Assembly (NCBI GenBank): GCA_964036315.1
Contig: OZ038500.1
Span: 54,095,425-54,159,424, forward strand
DNA length: 64,000 nt
Reading direction: 5' to 3'
Origin: Acanthosepion esculentum
Taxonomy: Eukaryota > Mollusca > Cephalopoda > Sepiida > Sepiidae
Shown here: positions 32,154-44,000 of the stretch, in pieces
How the letters are laid out: each line of letters begins with the position of its first letter
How positions within the stretch are numbered: the stretch's first letter is position 1
Position numbers and translations under genes: made by a program
Notes under the pieces: generated by a model
What the model saw: only the letters and a program-made list of their open reading frames with translations
The model's database searches: none
Told to the model about the DNA's origin: nothing

Positions 32154-32280
32154 AGTGTAACCCGGATATAAGAAACGTCCCAAATTAGAGCCTGTGTTAA
32201 TGTATATATAATAGACCAAACCCGGATATAAGATACTTCTTCTGCGGTCCCGACAACTCTCTTATATCCGGGTTACACTG
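32154..32280. mobile_element. pogo/Tigger-like MITE, copy 4, internally shortened
   Basis: AGTGTAACCCGGATATAAGA ... CTTATATCCGGGTTACACTG, separated from copy 3 by only a TATA run. A short (TA)n(TG)n follows at 32281-32305. Confidence 0.8.
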
Positions 32281-32499
32281 TATATATATATATATGTGTG
32301 TGTGTCTGTGTGCAGGACTCACCCGTCCATGAGGGTCCAGCAACTTCTGCTTTAACTGAACATTCAGTATAATTTGATTTTGTGGTGAAATCTTGTGCAG
32401 AACCAATCACACTTTTGGAAGAGCTGAGTACAGAGAACTAGTGTGATGTGCCACAAAGTTCCCAAACAACTTCGCTCAGTGTTTGAATTCAGAGTTGTC

Positions 32500-32640
32500 C
32501 TTCTCCTAGACTGGTTTCCACCCAGTCTGTCCTGCTAATTACCCATCATAGCTGGTGGGGGATGGAGATGAGATTGATTCATACCTTTCCCAAGGGTATT
32601 TGCACGTACGTGAGTAATGAATTCATATAAGGTTCGTGCA
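32500..32640 (-). mobile_element. tRNA-derived SINE (family S), core fragment
   Basis: Plus-strand CAGTCTGTCCTGCTAATTAC, CCATCATAGCTGG, GATTCATACCTTTCCCAAGG and GTATTTGCAC form the reverse of the family S core. Confidence 0.75.
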
Positions 32641-33929
32641 GATCCTGGAAACCTTGAAAAATTCTGGTAAATTAACAGGGCTTTCCCAAGGGCTTGAAAA
32701 GTCATAAACACTAGCAATAGCCCCAAATCCCCTTGAAATGACTTGGAATTTCCTAAATTGGACTGTCCAGTCATCCCTTTTCTCAATTCAATAAAGTCAA
32801 AATGCCAATTCCAAGAAATCTGGCTTTTTTACAAGCTAAAATTGTCCTTTATTTGTCAGTAATATTTGGTAATTCTTGTGAACGGTGGTTTGTTTACGTG
32901 ATTAGAACAAGTTCATGACCTCGTATTTATCTCCGTATTTTCTCGTCTAGGTGACGAGAAAGAATAAGAAGGCGTATCTTCTAGATGCTACCCTCACTCA
33001 ACAAGAAAAAGGAAAAGCAAAAATAAAAGACGTCAGAGACAAGTAAACAAACATCTCTGTCAAAGATAAATTAATTCACATTAATAGAATTTGTAGTTGA
33101 AAGGAAAATAAATTATTTTACAGTAATAAAATACATTTAGAACAATCTCGAAAAGTTTTTCAGTGTTTTCAAATTTGAACAATTGAAGAAATTTTATTCA
33201 TATGTCAATTTAAAAAGTAAAAAGTCCTTTTGATCTCGTGTCAGCGGTGGGTGAGTTCATGCTGAAAAAAAATAGATACTTTACGCGTCCCGTGTCAATG
33301 TGTATTTATGTGTAAACTACGTTTGTCTGAACTGTTGCCAAAAGTAACAAGTTTGAGGATTAAATTTGACTCAAAGAAAATGTAGATGGGAAGGATGATA
33401 GAAAAATATGGCTTTGATGTATCTTAGGATAGAAAATGCGCCTTTGAAAAAAAAATAAGGAGGACATTATTTTTAAAGTTTGCAGGCTTCTTTATGTTGT
33501 AAGTGAGAAAAAATGATGAAATATATTTAAAACATGGCTTGGCTTTAAATGTTCGATCTGGCAATCCTGTCCTTTTACTTTTGTATTTCTGCCATAGATG
33601 GCTAGAAAATGTACAAACACGTGAATAACTCCCAGTCATTTGGCCAGATGTGATCAAATTTGAGAACTTAAAAAAACAAAATAAAAAAAAAACAGAAAAA
33701 TGCCCCCAGATCAAATTCTTCTTTGTGGTGCTGTCAAACGTGAATGACGTTTTATTTCCAGTGAAACTGCAGATTTTTGTCTGTTTTTGATAAAATATCA
33801 GAGCGATAAACTGTTGCTTCCTTTCCTTGCAGATATATATTTTTTTAGCATGATCATAAAACTGTTAAGATTTGTAAAGGAAGGGCACACTAATAAGATA
33901 ATTACATTTTTCAAACTGACTTTGTAAGA
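32641..33929. other. 1.3 kb without a recognised gene
   Basis: AT-rich. A 96-codon minus frame at 33424-33714 shows no family resemblance and is not claimed. Confidence 0.4.
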
Positions 33930-34975
33930 ATTCTGTCAAACCCAAACATGCATAAAGAAGCTGCAAAAATCGAGGGTGGATTTCCGGCTGATAGGACTAT
34001 GCAAAATTTATGCAACGATCTGTTTGCATGCAGAATTGCAACAAACACAATGTTCATCATCATTGAGAAACTTCTGGAAAAGTCTCCCCTTAGATACCCT
34101 CTTGTAAGGTCATCTGCATGGCTGAACCCTGGATCCATTTATGAAAAAAATTGCTACAGAAGACAGTAAAAAGATGTCTTTCCTACACGATGGATAGAAA
34201 ACAAGTCAGCAAGTCTGGTTCTACAGTATTTACATTAGTCGGACTATTGTCCTCATCTTTGTCGCCATATTTGTCACAAATATGGCAACAAAGATGAGGA
34301 CAATAGTCCGACTAATGTAAATACTGTACATAATACCTCATCTCAGAAATATAGACATACTCTGAAGTCTGGTTGTGATGACATCATCAGTCAGTACAAA
34401 GAACTCTAGGAAGAGGCTGCCGGAAATATTGCTTTCAAGAAATTCAGCAAGTATGAAAACTCTTTGGACACTTTGTTCTACTTTTCTTTGTTTAGCGACA
34501 AAGAATATCAAAAACTGTGGAAAGTCGTTCGCAGATTGCTAGTACTCTCTCATGGACAGGCGTCAGTGGAGAGAGGTTTCTCAGTCAATAAAGAAATTTC
34601 CACTGACAATATGAAACAGCAGACTCTGGTTGCACACACCACAGACTATTTGGCCATAGTTGGAGGTGCAGGGAATGTTCCCATGACTAAAAAAGGCAGG
34701 AAGAAGCAGCTGGACAAAAACAGATTTTCATGCTTATGGAAACTGAAGAATTGAAGACCAAAAAACACAAGCTTGAAAGTTGTACACAAAATTTGCTCAT
34801 GTCAGCTGACTGCTATGTGAAGAAAGCTGAGCAGATTCAGAACTTCACACTTATCGCAAAGGTCTGCAAAGGGCAAATCCATCGAAATAATAAAATTGGA
34901 AGAGACGCTGAATGAACTGAAAAAATGTTAACATCATTGTGTTCTGTGACATGTGCAACAAAAGCCATGAGTAGT
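33930..34975 (+). pseudogene. hAT-like transposase C-terminal remnant, interrupted by a palindrome
   Basis: The first block (33930-34169) reads KIEGGFPADRTMQNLCNDLF, then KLLEKSPLRYPLVRSSAWLN. The second (34360-34754) includes DDIISQYKEL, a stop, and EYQKLWKVVRRLLVLSHGQA then SVERGFSVNKEISTDN. 'SPL.Y..VR....L.P' and 'LSHGQA.VERGFS.NKE' are typical of a hAT-like transposase group with a dimerisation C-terminus. A third open stretch (to about 34915) is lysine-rich and probably coiled-coil. A 107-bp inverted repeat splits blocks one and two, and a stop lies before the second. No N-terminal catalytic Asp region is visible. Confidence 0.65.
34222..34328. repeat. Near-perfect palindrome of two head-to-head retroelement tails
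   Basis: Arms of 53 bp (34222-34274 and 34276-34328) with a one-base centre and a single mismatch. The arm contains ACTATTGTCCTCATCTTTGT, the reverse of the tail seen at 38738-38775, so it is a palindromic dimer of that tail. Confidence 0.95.
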
Positions 34976-35029
34976 AAGGGTAGCTAATATATGTAGTGTT
35001 TTTGTGAAAATTTCTATTTGTAGTAAGAT

Positions 35030-35270
35030 TCATGTCTCACACTACCCATCTGTGGAACTCCCTTCCTCTTACTTACTTCCCTGATAGCTATACTCTCCAA
35101 CTATTCAAATGTAATGTCAATCGACATCTCCAGATGCCTTGATCTATTCTCCAACCTTCTCTTCATCCTTTTCTCTTTCACACCTTTTTACACTTGCTTC
35201 TACTCGCTGTAACCCTTGCGTGCTAGTGGCAGTCCCACCTTGCTTGGGGGTGAAAATTTTTTTTTTTTTT
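35030..35270 (+). mobile_element. LINE family A, 3' end
   Basis: CATCTGTGGAACTCCCTTCC, CTATTCAAATGTAATGTCAA, CTGTAACCCTTGCGTGCTAG, CTTGGGGGTGAAAA followed by poly(T). Confidence 0.8.
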
Positions 35271-35616
35271 TTTTTTTAAAGTATGTTCATTAAAATAAAT
35301 ATACTTAACTTCACATGATATATGCAGTAAAAATTTTTGTGACATTTGCAAACCATGAGTAGCCTAGATAGCTGAAATGTGTAGCAGTAAGAATTAAAGT
35401 GTGTAATTCAAAACTTTCAAGTGTAGTAGAACTGTAGAATGTTTCACAAAATGTGTAACATAACCAGGTCTGCATTCAGTTGTGTTTTAGCCTTCAACAG
35501 TTGTATTTCTTCACTGCTTTCACTCTGATTCATGTAGCATGAATTATTGGAACCAGCATGTGTGTCAGTTTCAGTCTTTGAAACTTCTGGAATTTTTTAC
35601 ACATGTCTGTGGGAAC

Positions 35617-36780
<1,164 letters not shown>

Positions 36781-36787
36781 TATATAT

Positions 36788-36818
<31 letters not shown>

Positions 36819-36855
36819 CTCATACATATATGTTAGGTCTATCACACACACACAT

Positions 36856-36932
<77 letters not shown>

Positions 36933-36945
36933 GGAGATAGATAGA
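36781..36945. repeat. Compound TA / CA / TA / GA microsatellites
   Basis: TA at 36796-36818, CA-TA mixture at 36843-36868, TA at 36869-36914, then (GA)n and GATA. Confidence 0.93.
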
Positions 36946-37099
36946 AAAACCTGTGGTAGCATAAAGGTCAGTGTTTCCAATATTTTATATATTAAATTAT
37001 GCTACATTTTTGTTTTTGGAACATTGTATTGAGCACTCTCTTTATTTAACTGTCCTTTTTGGCAGATATCACTTTTGCCATAGATTGAATTTATAAAGT

Positions 37100-37124
37100 G
37101 TATATATATATGTGTGTGTGTATG

Positions 37125-37176
<52 letters not shown>
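37100..37176. repeat. TA/TG compound microsatellite
   Basis: TATATATA, GTGTGTGTG, then TA from about 37129 to 37176. Confidence 0.93.
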
Positions 37177-37181
<5 letters not shown>

Positions 37182-37199
37182 CAGTGTCAATGATTATCT

Positions 37200-37345
37200 T
37201 TTGTCTTGAATTGGTGTTCTTTTATTGTTCTCTCTCCATGATAATGTTTTTCTTTTTCTTATATTCTTTCACACCCAATAACCTCTTGTGTCTTAGTGGC
37301 TTTATTACCTTGCTTGGGGGTTGAAATGATTGAGAAGAATGTGTA
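37200..37345 (+). mobile_element. LINE family A, extreme 3' end
   Basis: GTTCTTTTATTGTTCTCTCT, AACCTCTTGTGTCTTAGTGG, CTTTATTACCTTGCTTGGGG, TGAAATGATTGAGAAG. Confidence 0.8.
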
Positions 37346-37389
37346 TGTTTATTTGTAAAGGGTAAAACTTACTGTAAAAAAATAAAATT

Positions 37390-37950
37390 ACTGTCTTCCT
37401 TCAGGATGTTGGCGATCATGGCTCACCAAAATTTCTCTGTCTTTTTTATAGCTCTTAATAAATTTTGTCTTTTTGTTACCTCTCCTAAACTTTGTGCCGC
37501 CATCCATTTACTCAAGCTTGCTAGGTGGTTTATGTATTGTTTTTCTCTCACCCTCTTGCCTTCAATCTTTCCTGTGAGTATCAAATTTTCCATGCCTTAT
37601 TTCCTCATTATGTGCCCTGAAATTTCAGCTATCTCTTCCCGATGTTAAGTATAAGGATCCTTTTTGTTTCCATTTTCTCTAAAACTTCATTACATGTTCA
37701 GTCCATAGTATCCTCAGCATTCTTCTGTAGAACCATATTTTAGTTGCATCACGTTTCTTCTTCATCTTTGCATTCACGGCCATATTAGAAGACTTATGAT
37801 ATTACATAACAGTTCAGTACTCTTTCCTTTTGTTTCTAATGAAATTTTTCTGTTTCTTAATACTTTGCTTAGCTTTTGGGAGGCATCTTTCACTATATCA
37901 ATACACCTTAGGATTTCACTGTCACACTTTCTGTCCTCTGTTAAAACATA
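37390..37950 (-). mobile_element. RTE-like LINE (family B1), C-terminal portion
   Basis: Plus-strand reverse of the family: CAGGATGTTGGCGATCATGG, CTCAAGCTTGCTAGG, CTCATTATGTGCCCTGAAA and GTCACACTTTCTGTCCTCTG. The last block is the uninterrupted counterpart of the site where a MITE sits at 56421. Frames are broken. Confidence 0.7.
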
Positions 37951-38780
37951 TGTACACTATTTACATTGTTCGATCCATATAACATCAGGACAACCTTCAA
38001 AAGCAGGATGACACTTTGCAGATACCTCTCCTGAGTAAGACCCCCCCATAGAGGAGAACATGATTAAAGACTCTGTCTGTGTACGCCATCCCGTGCAGCT
38101 GCAGAAAGAAATATAAAGGGGAGACAGGCCGCTGCCTTAAGTTAAGGCTTCAAGAACACCAAAAAGCTGTAACACGAGGGGAAGTGGAAAAATCAGGCGT
38201 GGCTTACCACATATGGAGAGAAAAGAGAGATCACCGCCCTCTGTGGGATAAGGTTGAAATCATAGACAAAGAACATCACTGGAAAATTTGTAAACTTAAG
38301 GAATCGGCACATATGCTAGGCCACAAAAATCTCCAGAGCAGACTAAGCATAGAAATGAATACAATATGGGAACCAGTAATAAGGAGTGCCAGAGAAAAGC
38401 AATAATAACAACAAAAATTGCAATATGAACTCTGGTAAAAATGGTTGCTGAAGACATTAGGTTTATGTCCCAGAAATTCATCCACAGATGTCCTCAAGGA
38501 CACATGACGCAGTGGATAAAGGCGTTAGTTAGATCCAGTGACAAGACCCAAAGGGTGTGAGTTCAATACCTGGTTGAGACAGTGGAGAACTTGGAGAGGG
38601 GAATTAACAGGAGATAACTGACATCCATTAGACATGTCTACCCCAGTGAGCGAAATAAAAGTTTCAGTTCGACATTCCAACCACCTGAAAAAGGTCAGAG
38701 CGTACAACGGCTGAAACATGATAAATATGGCAACAAAGATGAGGACGATAGTCCGAACAATGTAAATAGTGTACTTTTCA
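37951..38780 (+). mobile_element. Penelope-like element fragment with GIY-YIG endonuclease and tail
   Basis: Starts with TACACTATTTACATTGTTCG, the exact reverse of the 3' end at about 38755-38775. Then TTFKSRMTLCRYLS precedes the endonuclease frame 38079-38405: VYAIPCSC (GIY-like), KKYKGETGR (YIG-like), the conserved Arg in RLQEHQKAV, and SGVAYHIW. The frame lies out of phase with the RT-side peptide. A GIY-YIG C-terminal domain is characteristic of Penelope-like elements. The RT itself is absent. The 3' part overlaps a tRNA-derived SINE listed next. Confidence 0.8.
38495..38775 (+). mobile_element. tRNA-derived SINE (family P) with Penelope-type tail
   Basis: A box GACGCAGTGGATAAAGGCG, B box GTGAGTTCAATACCTGG, body CCATTAGACATGTC, motif CTGAAAAAGGTC...GGCTGAAAC (38685-38720), tail GGCAACAAAGATGAGGACGA and CCGAACAATGTAAATAGTG. 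Related to 54165-54600 and 2697-2960. Confidence 0.8.
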
Positions 38781-38814
38781 GCTATTTAAATTGTTGTAGT
38801 TTGATTTTGGTATC

Positions 38815-39010
38815 TCCAATTTGTAATTTTCATGTTGAGCTGTTCCTTTTGCTAAAAACCATGCATTGTTTTCTGGCAATTGATGTTTAGTCCTTTCTTC
38901 TCGTTTTTCTTCACGACCGCCTGCAGGAGTACTTGTAGTTTCTTTTCTGTGTCTGCTATCAACTCTGTGTCATCTGCATATATCTCAGAATCACCTTACT
39001 TTATAGGTTG
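38815..39010 (-). mobile_element. RTE-like LINE RT fragment with intact ADD box
   Basis: Minus-strand reading gives YADDTELIADTEKKLQ then VLLQAVVKKNEKKGLNINC, i.e. the RT catalytic YADD block and the following 'KKGL.INC.KT' segment. This is the only copy here in which the YADD residues survive, but it is a short fragment. Confidence 0.7.
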
Positions 39011-39539
39011 AATTAGTGTGTTTAAATCAGAATCAATCCTCTGATTACTTTTAGAGTGTCTCATCAATTTTTTTTTTTTTTTTACAGTAACCCAAATCAA
39101 AGTTTTCAAAGATCCATCCTCATTTTAAATAAATGAAAGAAGTTTCTGAACATTTTTTTCTGTCTTTTAATTCCTCCTAAACTTCACCAATCACCTTTGT
39201 TTATTACTTTCAAGAATGGTAAATATATCAGACAATAAGGAATTCTCTTATTTTGACATGTTTCACAGATCAAATGGCTTCATCAGAAAAATGGATCTTA
39301 TTTTGGCCAAATCTATATTGATGAGACAGAATGTCATATGAATGCTGAATTTTTTGTTTTATGCTAACTGTATTATTTTTGAAATTATTAAAATTAAATT
39401 TTAAAACCTGATATAGTTAAAGTAGAAAAATAATTCCTTTATTCATATGACTGATGTGTATCAAGTTCTGTTTCACTACTGGAGATTCGGTTGGAATAAA
39501 ATATGCCTTTTCGATGATGTCATTTGATTAGCGAAAGAT

Positions 39540-39725
39540 GTCAAATTAAAAGTTTTCCAGATTGTCTCTCAGCTTTACCATTCCATTGGATTCTCGTCCA
39601 AACAAGAATGCAGCTGTTTTTTGAATAAGTCAAACAGGACATCCTCAACGCACTCCTTCATAATGTCTCTAAAATTCTTAGCTGGATTAAGGTCAGCTGA
39701 ATTTCCTGGACATCTGACAAATCAA
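39540..39725 (-). mobile_element. Tc1-like transposase remnant
   Basis: Minus-strand frame RCPGNSADLNPAKNFRDIMK then ECVEDVLFDLFKKQLHSCLD matches the Tc1/mariner 'WP.nSPDLNPIENLW..lK..V' block, where the Glu/Asn catalytic context has changed. No other domain parts are recognisable. Confidence 0.75.
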
Positions 39726-40019
39726 TGCTAAGGCAAAAAAGAAAAAAAAAAGAAAGAAAAAAAAAGTCAAGCTTTTTCAATCTGCGCACTGTTCCAAATG
39801 CAGTTCACTTAATCTATTTCCTCACCAATGAGTCAACCGTCAAACTCTGCAGAAACAAACAACAAATGTTTCTATTTCTGCAGAACTGCAGTTGAAGATG
39901 TTAAGAGAATTCGATAAAACTGCATGCCTGATTATCAATACCATTCCATCAAGAGTTGTATACTTCCTTTGGAAGCAAAACAGCCAATTGCAAAGACTTT
40001 GGTTTTATTAGGAGACTTT
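39726..40019. other. No recognised feature
   Basis: A-rich tract at 39735-39765, otherwise unassigned. Confidence 0.4.
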
Positions 40020-41460
40020 TTTTAAAAATCATTTCACCCCATTCAAGGCAGTAAAGTCACTAAGACACATGGGGTTACTGGGCGTGAAAGAATAAAAAAA
40101 AAATAAAGGAGAAAGAACAATAAAAAAAGGAATTGAGAAGACAGTAGATAATAATTGACACTGCACATGAATATCAAAGTTAACTGGGAATTGAGAAGGG
40201 AGAAGTGCAAAAGAAGAAACTGTTAGCATAGAACTTAAGGTTTCATCTAGACAAATCAACTGTAAATTGATGAGACCTTATTGCCAATCTAGTACTATGC
40301 TTAAATTCATAAAATCTAGGTGCTATAGAGAAAAGTTCATCAGAACAATTACCATAAAAGTACAGGGTGACCCCAAAAAAACGGGAATTTTTGAAGTGCG
40401 TATTGCCAGACATGAGCAAGTGGCAACACTGCGAGACAGAGACCTTGAGCAAATAAACATTTTGCCATTTTAGTAACGAGAATGAAATTCACAGTATCTC
40501 TGCTGAGATGTTGCAGCAGTCAATGAGGAATCTCAACAGCAGATTTCAAGAATGCATTCGTACAGGAGGACGCCATCTACAGGACGTAATTTAAAAAAAA
40601 TGAAAATTCCATCATTGTTTCTTAAATGGCATGTTTTAAGGTTTCAATTACTATGAATTAAATATTTTTCTTCCATCACTCTTGGTTTTATTGGATTGTT
40701 AAAAAGTTCCCGTTTTTTTTTTTGGGGTCACCCTATTTTTATAGAAAGGGTACGCAGAAACTACATCGGTGTGAAAGTGAGTGAAACTGAGATGTCAGGA
40801 CCAATAATATTGCCAATTCTTCTTTTGATTTAATCAAGAATCTCGAAATATATAGCAGAAGCACCGGACCATATATGGCAGCAGTATTCAAAGCATGGGT
40901 GAATGGTAGACTTATAGATATGTCAAATAGATTCTGGAGAGAAAAATTGTCTCGCATGACACAGTTAACCACCTTTTCTAGCAGCAGACCAAGCAATGGA
41001 TTCAATGTAATCTTTCCGCTTCATGTAAGCTTTCCGCTTCATGTAAGCAGAGAATGTTAGCTGAAGAAGACACAATGAGTCACTTTCCTGGAGGTTAGCA
41101 TCAGCCATTCTGATGGAAAGCAGAAAGGGATCTCTAAGATGATTGATAGATAGCAGTTTCATTTTGGTGGTATTAAAATTTACAAGCTATTCTTTGCCCC
41201 AGTTAACAGAAGATTGTAGGGCACTTTTGAGATCAGCTGCCAATTTGGCCTTATCAAACCACTCAGACTTGCTATTTAGACAGGAGTAAATAGTTATGTT
41301 ATCAGCATAAATACTGAGTTGAGAACTGATGCCATCAGGAAGGTCATTGATGAAAATTAGGAACACCATTTCGTCCAAGGGTAGAGCACTGGGGGACATG
41401 AAAGGAAGAGAAAGATTGAAGTCATCCGGACATTTTTCAATTATCTGAACTAAACCCATT
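40020..41460 (-). mobile_element. LINE family A, RT C-terminal half to 3' end, with nested mariner derivative
   Basis: On the minus strand 41460-41180 encodes the RT end: LIFINDLPDGISSQLSIYAD then NITIYSCL; the catalytic YADD is changed to YADN. It continues through SSVNWGKE, LLSINHLRDPFLLSIRMADA, and the family A C-terminal segment to the 3' UTR (GGCAGTAAAGTCACTAAGAC on the plus strand). A mariner-type element is inserted at 40363-40734 and the LINE resumes beyond it. Several frameshifts are present. Confidence 0.85.
40363..40734 (+). mobile_element. Mariner/Tc1-type deletion derivative nested in LINE A
   Basis: Ends are GGGTGACCCCAAAAAAACGG and its reverse complement, with TA immediately outside. 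The interior retains a transposase C-terminus: SNENEIHSISAEMLQQSMRN then LNSRFQECIRTGGRHLQDVI and a stop. This is an internally deleted copy of a coding element, not an unrelated MITE. Confidence 0.8.
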
Positions 41461-41704
41461 CTAATATTTCATTGCAAACAAGGAAAATATTGATGAGGAT
41501 TAGAATGATAATGATAATGATATTGACTGCAGGCCCAAAACCCAATTTCAAATACTGAAGCAATGATCATACTTAAACAACAGTTTAATTGGAGGTGTTT
41601 CCAATCAGGTGCTGCCTTTTAAAAATGCATATACTTGAATCTAGCTTCAGGTGTTGCAGAAGTCAAATAACTTACCTTCTAACATAGCTGCCTCATTGTT
41701 TTTC
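41461..41704. other. No recognised feature
   Basis: Short unassigned AT-rich spacer. Confidence 0.35.
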
Positions 41705-42560
41705 CTTGCAGATATTTATTGTGAAAATTACACAATTGTGGCACATGGCCTAAAATGGGGAGGGGTTGAGGCTGGTCGACACTAACTATCCTATACCTAG
41801 CTAATCTGATTCACGACCCATTCACTCATTACAATTTCAACATTCACCATAAAAACTTGTCCATCACCACTCGATCCTCCATACACCACAATACCGCATC
41901 CTCTCAAGGGGGACCAACAAAACGCGCCCCATACCATAAAAATTTAATGATAATAAATAATACATAAAAATCTAATAATGAAGAATGAGAGGGGAGGGAG
42001 ATGAACCCAATAATAAACTAAAAGTCAACACAAAGTAAACTAAACATAACTGATGTTAGTAGGGCCCGTCCAACCCTCAAAAAGGAGAGGCTGCTGTACA
42101 TTGTAAATTGGACACAATCAAGAGGCTCTCTCGCTAAGGGAGTGGGAAAAGGATAAGAAATTATACGGACATGGGAAAATCAAGCCAGTTGTTTGGTCTC
42201 CTGTTTGGTAGCATTTGACCTCCTAGCTAACACTTTTGGCGCTGTGTTTAGACTTTTTAAAGTCTCTTCCTTTGTTTCCATACTGACCCCAATTAATTTC
42301 TGACTCTTTATGTGGGAGGTCAGTAGGGAAATTATTCTGGCATCCGGAGCCTCTGGAATGATCAGAAACTCGTTCCCATTTACGTATTTCTTGTACTTTG
42401 CTCTTTGTTGCTCATAGTACGTAGAATCTTTCTTTTTGGGCCTGTTTTCCACCCAGGCCATTGTTTTGCCGCTGACAAATTCTCTGTTTGCACCGTTTGG
42501 GATGGTGAAGCTTGTAAATTTTCCGTCATGGGGATTTCACCCCACGACAGCTGAACAATA
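41705..42560 (-). CDS. Unrecognised ORF with 3' UTR-like region
   Basis: The minus strand is open from about 42542 to a stop at 42180 (about 120 codons); the first ATG is at 42461. It reads KFTSFTIPNGANREFVSGKT, MAWVENRPKKKDSTYYEQQR, YVNGNEFLIIPEAPDARIIS and ends lysine/threonine-rich. It is hydrophilic, with no signal peptide or membrane segment and no motif I recognise. Downstream lies about 450 nt of unique sequence up to AATAAATATCTGCAAGG near 41705-41725, a plausible poly(A) signal. The absence of stops contrasts with the decayed elements around it. It may be the last exon or a retrocopy of a host gene, or a small ORF of a young mobile element. Function unknown. Confidence 0.4.
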
Positions 42561-42834
42561 AAAGTTCACCTTCTTTCTATATATTTTTTAAAACGATAAA
42601 TTAAACAAAAAACCAAATCAAACAAGAAAGAAAACAAAAAGTGGAAAATAAAAATGCACGTAAAATAAAATTGAAAAACACGTAAAAACTAAACTTGAAA
42701 TAAAAACAACAATTCAAAAGAAAACGATACTAAAAATGGGGGGAGGGTAAAATTACAATAAAGAAGTAAACAAAAAGGAATGCAGAAATAAAGCCAAATA
42801 CGTCCAAAAAAAAGGTGGGAAAAAAAATCCATTA
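42561..42834. other. A-rich sequence
   Basis: Purine-rich, largely AAAC/AAAT; upstream side of the minus-strand ORF. Nothing supported. Confidence 0.4.
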
Positions 42835-43065
42835 CATTCACTTATGTGCTAATACACTTGAGAGAGGTATGAATCCTCTTCTTCTAAAGCTATAGGTAAA
42901 TAGCAGGACAGTCCGAGTTCTATAGCCATGGATGGAAACTGGTCTACCGCAGAAAGACATGGCAACCTACTGTGGGGAAAAAAATCTGCCTCGTCAGTCA
43001 TGTATCCAAAGATACATGATCACCTAAGTGTGCATCATGCATGGCACATAACTGACTGATCTGTG
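42835..43065 (+). mobile_element. tRNA-derived SINE (family S), head missing
   Basis: ATCCATTACATTCACTTATG, AGAGAGGTATGAATCCTCTT, GGTAAATAGCAGGACAGTCC, TCATGTATCCAAAGATACATG, CATGGCACATAACTGACTG. Lacks the tRNA-like 5' part. Confidence 0.85.
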
Positions 43066-43229
43066 GCAGAAATTTCTGTGGTTCATAGTTAAGGACTCCA
43101 ACAAAGGAAATTCTTATTTATGAGGGTGGGCTGAAAAGGGCATCAGCTGATTATTAAGAAATGATGCTAGAGCTCTGAAATTTTCTCCATTTTCAAGGGA
43201 AGTGCTTATTGTTTTTTTTTTTTGTTTTT

Positions 43230-44000
43230 TTTAATCAGTTTTACTTTAAGTAAGGCAATAAAGTCACTAAGACACAAGGGGAGTGTTACTGGTTATGGAA
43301 GAATTAGAAAACAGAAACTTTACACTTCTTTTGTTCTTCCTCCTTAGTAATTAGGAGGGCAGTAGAATGTGACTGACATTGCATTTAAATTTTTGAAGGT
43401 CAAAGTTGGCTGGAAAGCATGGAACCAGGAGAGAGTGCCATAATCAAGAAGTGCGAGAAAAGAAACTGTTAGCTTAGAACTTATGGTTAAATCTAGCCAA
43501 CTCAATTGTATATTGGTGAGACCTCGTTGCCAGTCTAATACTGCACTTAACTTCATAAAGTCTAGGTACCATGGTGAAGAGCTGCATTTGAAATTGTTTT
43601 TGAACAATTAGATGTCAGTTTACCTGGAAAGAAACAATGCAATTATTAATAAGAAGTGTTGAAATTAATGCATGCAAGATTTCAGTTTTAGCACCACTCC
43701 TTCATAGTGAGGTCCCACCATTTTATTGTTGAAACAATAAAATGATGGGACCTAGTTGCCAATCTAGTAGCACACTTAAATTCATGTATAGTTGGGGTAC
43801 CAGGGAAAAAGCTTATTAGAGCAGTTGCCATGAAAATATTTGTAGAAAAGACAGATGGAAGCTACATCACGTTGATGAGAAAGTGACTGGTTGAGATGCT
43901 GGGACATGATTGATGATGTTACAGATCCTTCTTTGGATTTTGTCAAGCATCTTGAGATGTAGAGCAAGAACACCAGATATGGCAACAGCAGTCAATTTCC
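43230..44000 (-). mobile_element. LINE family A, C-terminal part and 3' end
   Basis: Plus-strand 3' UTR signature GGCAATAAAGTCACTAAGAC. Minus-strand peptides LLDYGTLSWFHAFQPTLTFK and KSKEGSVTSSIMSQHLNQSL match the family. Around 43710-43753 a 21-bp palindrome (AGGTCCCACCATTTTATTG and its reverse, two-base spacer) marks a local inverted junction. Confidence 0.75.

Noticed and set aside
33424..33714. 96-codon minus-strand frame with a hydrophobic start
   Set aside because: No family resemblance; composition of AT-rich non-coding DNA.
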